In this document: positions 5,049 through 6,350 of the stretch, piece by piece
How positions within the stretch are numbered: the first letter of the stretch is position 1
Layout of the letters: every line of letters starts with the position of its first letter
NCBI GenBank assembly: GCA_035559335.1
Contig: DATMBH010000198.1
Location: 1 to 6,350 of the forward strand
Source: DASXPG01 sp035559335
GTDB taxonomy: Bacteria; Gemmatimonadota; Gemmatimonadetes; Gemmatimonadales; JACORV01
Reading direction: 5' to 3'
Length of the DNA: 6,350 bases
Notes under the pieces: model-generated
Told to the model about the DNA's origin: nothing
Database searches by the model: none
Seen by the model: only the letters and a program-made list of their open reading frames with translations
Position numbers and translations under genes: made by a program

Positions 5049-6350
5049 GTTGGAGCCGCGTCACCAAGACCAGGTTGCCGGTTCCCACGTGCACGCGAGA
5101 CGAAGCCACGGCCCGCGACAAGCCGCTTTTCCCTCATGCCATCCTTGCGATTGCGGCGCTGGTGGGAACATGGCGGATCCTCGTCGGCCCGGCCGCGAGC
5201 TACTGGGACTACGTTCCGCCCCCATACGGTTGGGGGACCTCTCCGGCCGGGTGGACGGAAGACCTCATCGGGGGGCTGGTGTGGGTTCGAGGTAGTCACT
5301 GGCTCTGGGGACTCTGGAGTCTCTCCCCCGGTTTGGTTGCCAAGGGGCTCCTGGCACTCCCGGCCTTCATAGGGCCGCTTGCATTCTACGTCTTTGCGCA
5401 AGCCCTGGGCTTGAATCGCCTCGGGTCAGCCATCGGTGCCTTCTTCTACTTCTACAACCCAACGATTCATGCCCGGTACCTGCAGGGCCACGTCGGCGTT
5501 CTGCTTGGCCACGCGCTGGCCCCCCTCCTGGGCCGCGCAATATGGTCTCTCCTACACGCGACAGATCCCAACGTCAAACGCCACATCCTCGCCATCGGCA
5601 TGATCGCCTTCACGGGAGCTTCGCTGCAACCGCACTGGGTGCCGCTGCAATTCCTTCTCGTCGTTCCATTCGTACTCGTCCTCTCTGTCCTAGCCACGGG
5701 GCGTCTGCCTCGCTCGTCCTCCCTGGTAGGCGTCGCCGCGGGCATGGCCCTGGCCATGGCCCTGAATCTCCCCCTCGTCACTATCGTGCTCGCAAAAGGC
5801 ACCGCAATCAGCCGCCAGTTGCACAGCGTCGTCCATCTTGCCGCCCTGAGTTCAAACACTCGTGTCCTCGACGCACTCAGGCTGACCGGCGAGCCAGCCG
5901 GGGGTCTCTTGCCCCCCTTTGGATACACGAGGGTCGACCTTCGCGGACTGGCCGGATTCATCCCCATCCTGCTCGCGCTATCGGCACCATGGGTTGCCTC
6001 GAGGCGGACGCGCTCAATCGGGTTGGCAAGTGTCGGGGCCTTTCTGCTGGCGCTCTCACTCGGCACAGGGACGACGTACCATACGCGCGTCTACCTGTGG
6101 CTCTACGAGCACATTCCCTTCTTCGACGCCTTCCGTGAGTCATCGAAGTTTCTCGTGCCGGGAACGCTCTTCGCCGCAACCGCGCTGTCCGCAGCGATTG
6201 ACGCGCTATCCGGGCGGCAGCGCACCCTGGCCGTCGCATGCGCCCTCATCGTGGCTGGCGCTCAAGTCTGGTTTGTGTGGCCGGCGTTCGGGGGCTATGC
6301 CGGCGTACCGGAGGCACTCCTGTCTCGCCCCACCGACTCGGAAGCGGCGG
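5039..6350 (+). CDS. Large polytopic membrane protein, GT-C-like / 6-PTPS-related type, 3' truncated by window edge
   Basis: The frame with codons starting at 5039 stays open to the window edge, giving 437 residues without a stop. There is no early ATG in this frame; GTG 5039 is the best start, overlapping the methyltransferase end by 10 bases and leaving a polar tail of about 30 residues before the first membrane segment (about 33-50). TTG 5075 is an alternative. Hydrophobic segments follow near 101-122, 127-140, 150-168, 203-222, 232-252, 307-322, 329-346, 377-390 and 396-412. A Trp-rich loop with YWDYVPPPYGWG follows the first segment. FYFYNPTIHARYLQGHVGVLLGHALAPL (136-163) recalls the 'Y.lnP......GH.g.l..yAl.P' block, and FFDAFRESSKFL (361-372) the 'F..FREpsKF' motif, of large uncharacterised membrane proteins annotated as 6-pyruvoyl-tetrahydropterin synthase-related or AftD-like. 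A role in glycan transfer or export is inferred. Family placement is from memory and only moderately sure; that it is a real gene is well supported. Confidence 0.78.
   Translation, partial: MPLSWSRVTKTRLPVPTCTRDEATARDKPLFPHAILAIAALVGTWRILVGPAASYWDYVPPPYGWGTSPAGWTEDLIGGLVWVRGSHWLWGLWSLSPGLVAKGLLALPAFIGPLAFYVFAQALGLNRLGSAIGAFFYFYNPTIHARYLQGHVGVLLGHALAPLLGRAIWSLLHATDPNVKRHILAIGMIAFTGASLQPHWVPLQFLLVVPFVLVLSVLATGRLPRSSSLVGVAAGMALAMALNLPLVTIVLAKGTAISRQLHSVVHLAALSSNTRVLDALRLTGEPAGGLLPPFGYTRVDLRGLAGFIPILLALSAPWVASRRTRSIGLASVGAFLLALSLGTGTTYHTRVYLWLYEHIPFFDAFRESSKFLVPGTLFAATALSAAIDALSGRQRTLAVACALIVAGAQVWFVWPAFGGYAGVPEALLSRPTDSEAA

Noticed and set aside
5744..5764. Short direct repeat ATGGCCCTG twice, separated by three bases
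   Set aside because: It encodes Met-Ala-Leu-Ala-Met-Ala-Leu in a membrane helix and is explained by simple hydrophobic coding sequence.
5467..6138. Two roughly 199-codon frames (one on each strand) inside the last gene's region
   Set aside because: Both give Arg/Pro/Ser-rich products without domains, while the frame starting at GTG 5039 gives a coherent polytopic membrane protein across the same bases.
1..6350. CRISPR arrays, insertion sequences, tRNA or rRNA genes, phage or defence genes
   Set aside because: No repeat-spacer pattern, transposase motif, terminal inverted repeats, cloverleaf or nuclease/helicase motif was seen; almost every base is in one of five glycan-type genes.

Overview
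This is a G+C-rich bacterial window with strong G/C preference at third codon positions. It holds five genes, all on the + strand and packed head to tail with almost no space between them. The gene content is that of a surface-polysaccharide locus (O-antigen, capsule, exopolysaccharide or wall glycan). The organism cannot be named from the sequence. The base composition and the compact arrangement would fit an actinobacterium, a chloroflexotal lineage or another high-GC environmental bacterium.

Layout: (1) 1-819 is the 3' part of rmlD, dTDP-4-dehydrorhamnose reductase, cut by the left edge. (2) 820-3213 encodes a 797-residue polytopic membrane glycosyltransferase of the GT-C/GT39 type (PMT/ArnT-like), with a C-terminal soluble tail that looks like a beta-sandwich domain. 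(3) 3215-4402 encodes a GT4-family (GT-B fold) glycosyltransferase. (4) 4407-5048 encodes a class I SAM-dependent methyltransferase of the Methyltransf_23 type. (5) 5039 to the right edge is the 5' part of a large polytopic membrane protein with a probable GTG start; it continues beyond the window.

The junctions are 0 nt, 1 nt, 4 nt and a 10-nt overlap, so the genes are very likely co-transcribed and translationally coupled. No promoter, terminator, tRNA, rRNA, CRISPR or mobile element was seen, and no stretch of even 50 bases lies outside a gene. A working model (inference) is that RmlD supplies dTDP-L-rhamnose. The cytoplasmic GT4 enzyme would add a sugar to a lipid-linked glycan, and the methyltransferase may modify a sugar or chain end. 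The two membrane proteins would act on lipid-linked donors at the outer face of the membrane.

The most unusual local features are a perfect 20-bp palindrome at the GT4/methyltransferase junction, which overlaps the region where a ribosome would load on the methyltransferase, and the apparent fusion of a lectin-like beta-sandwich to the GT39-type enzyme. The rest looks like a normal glycan biosynthesis operon, and I found no clear evidence of a novel system.
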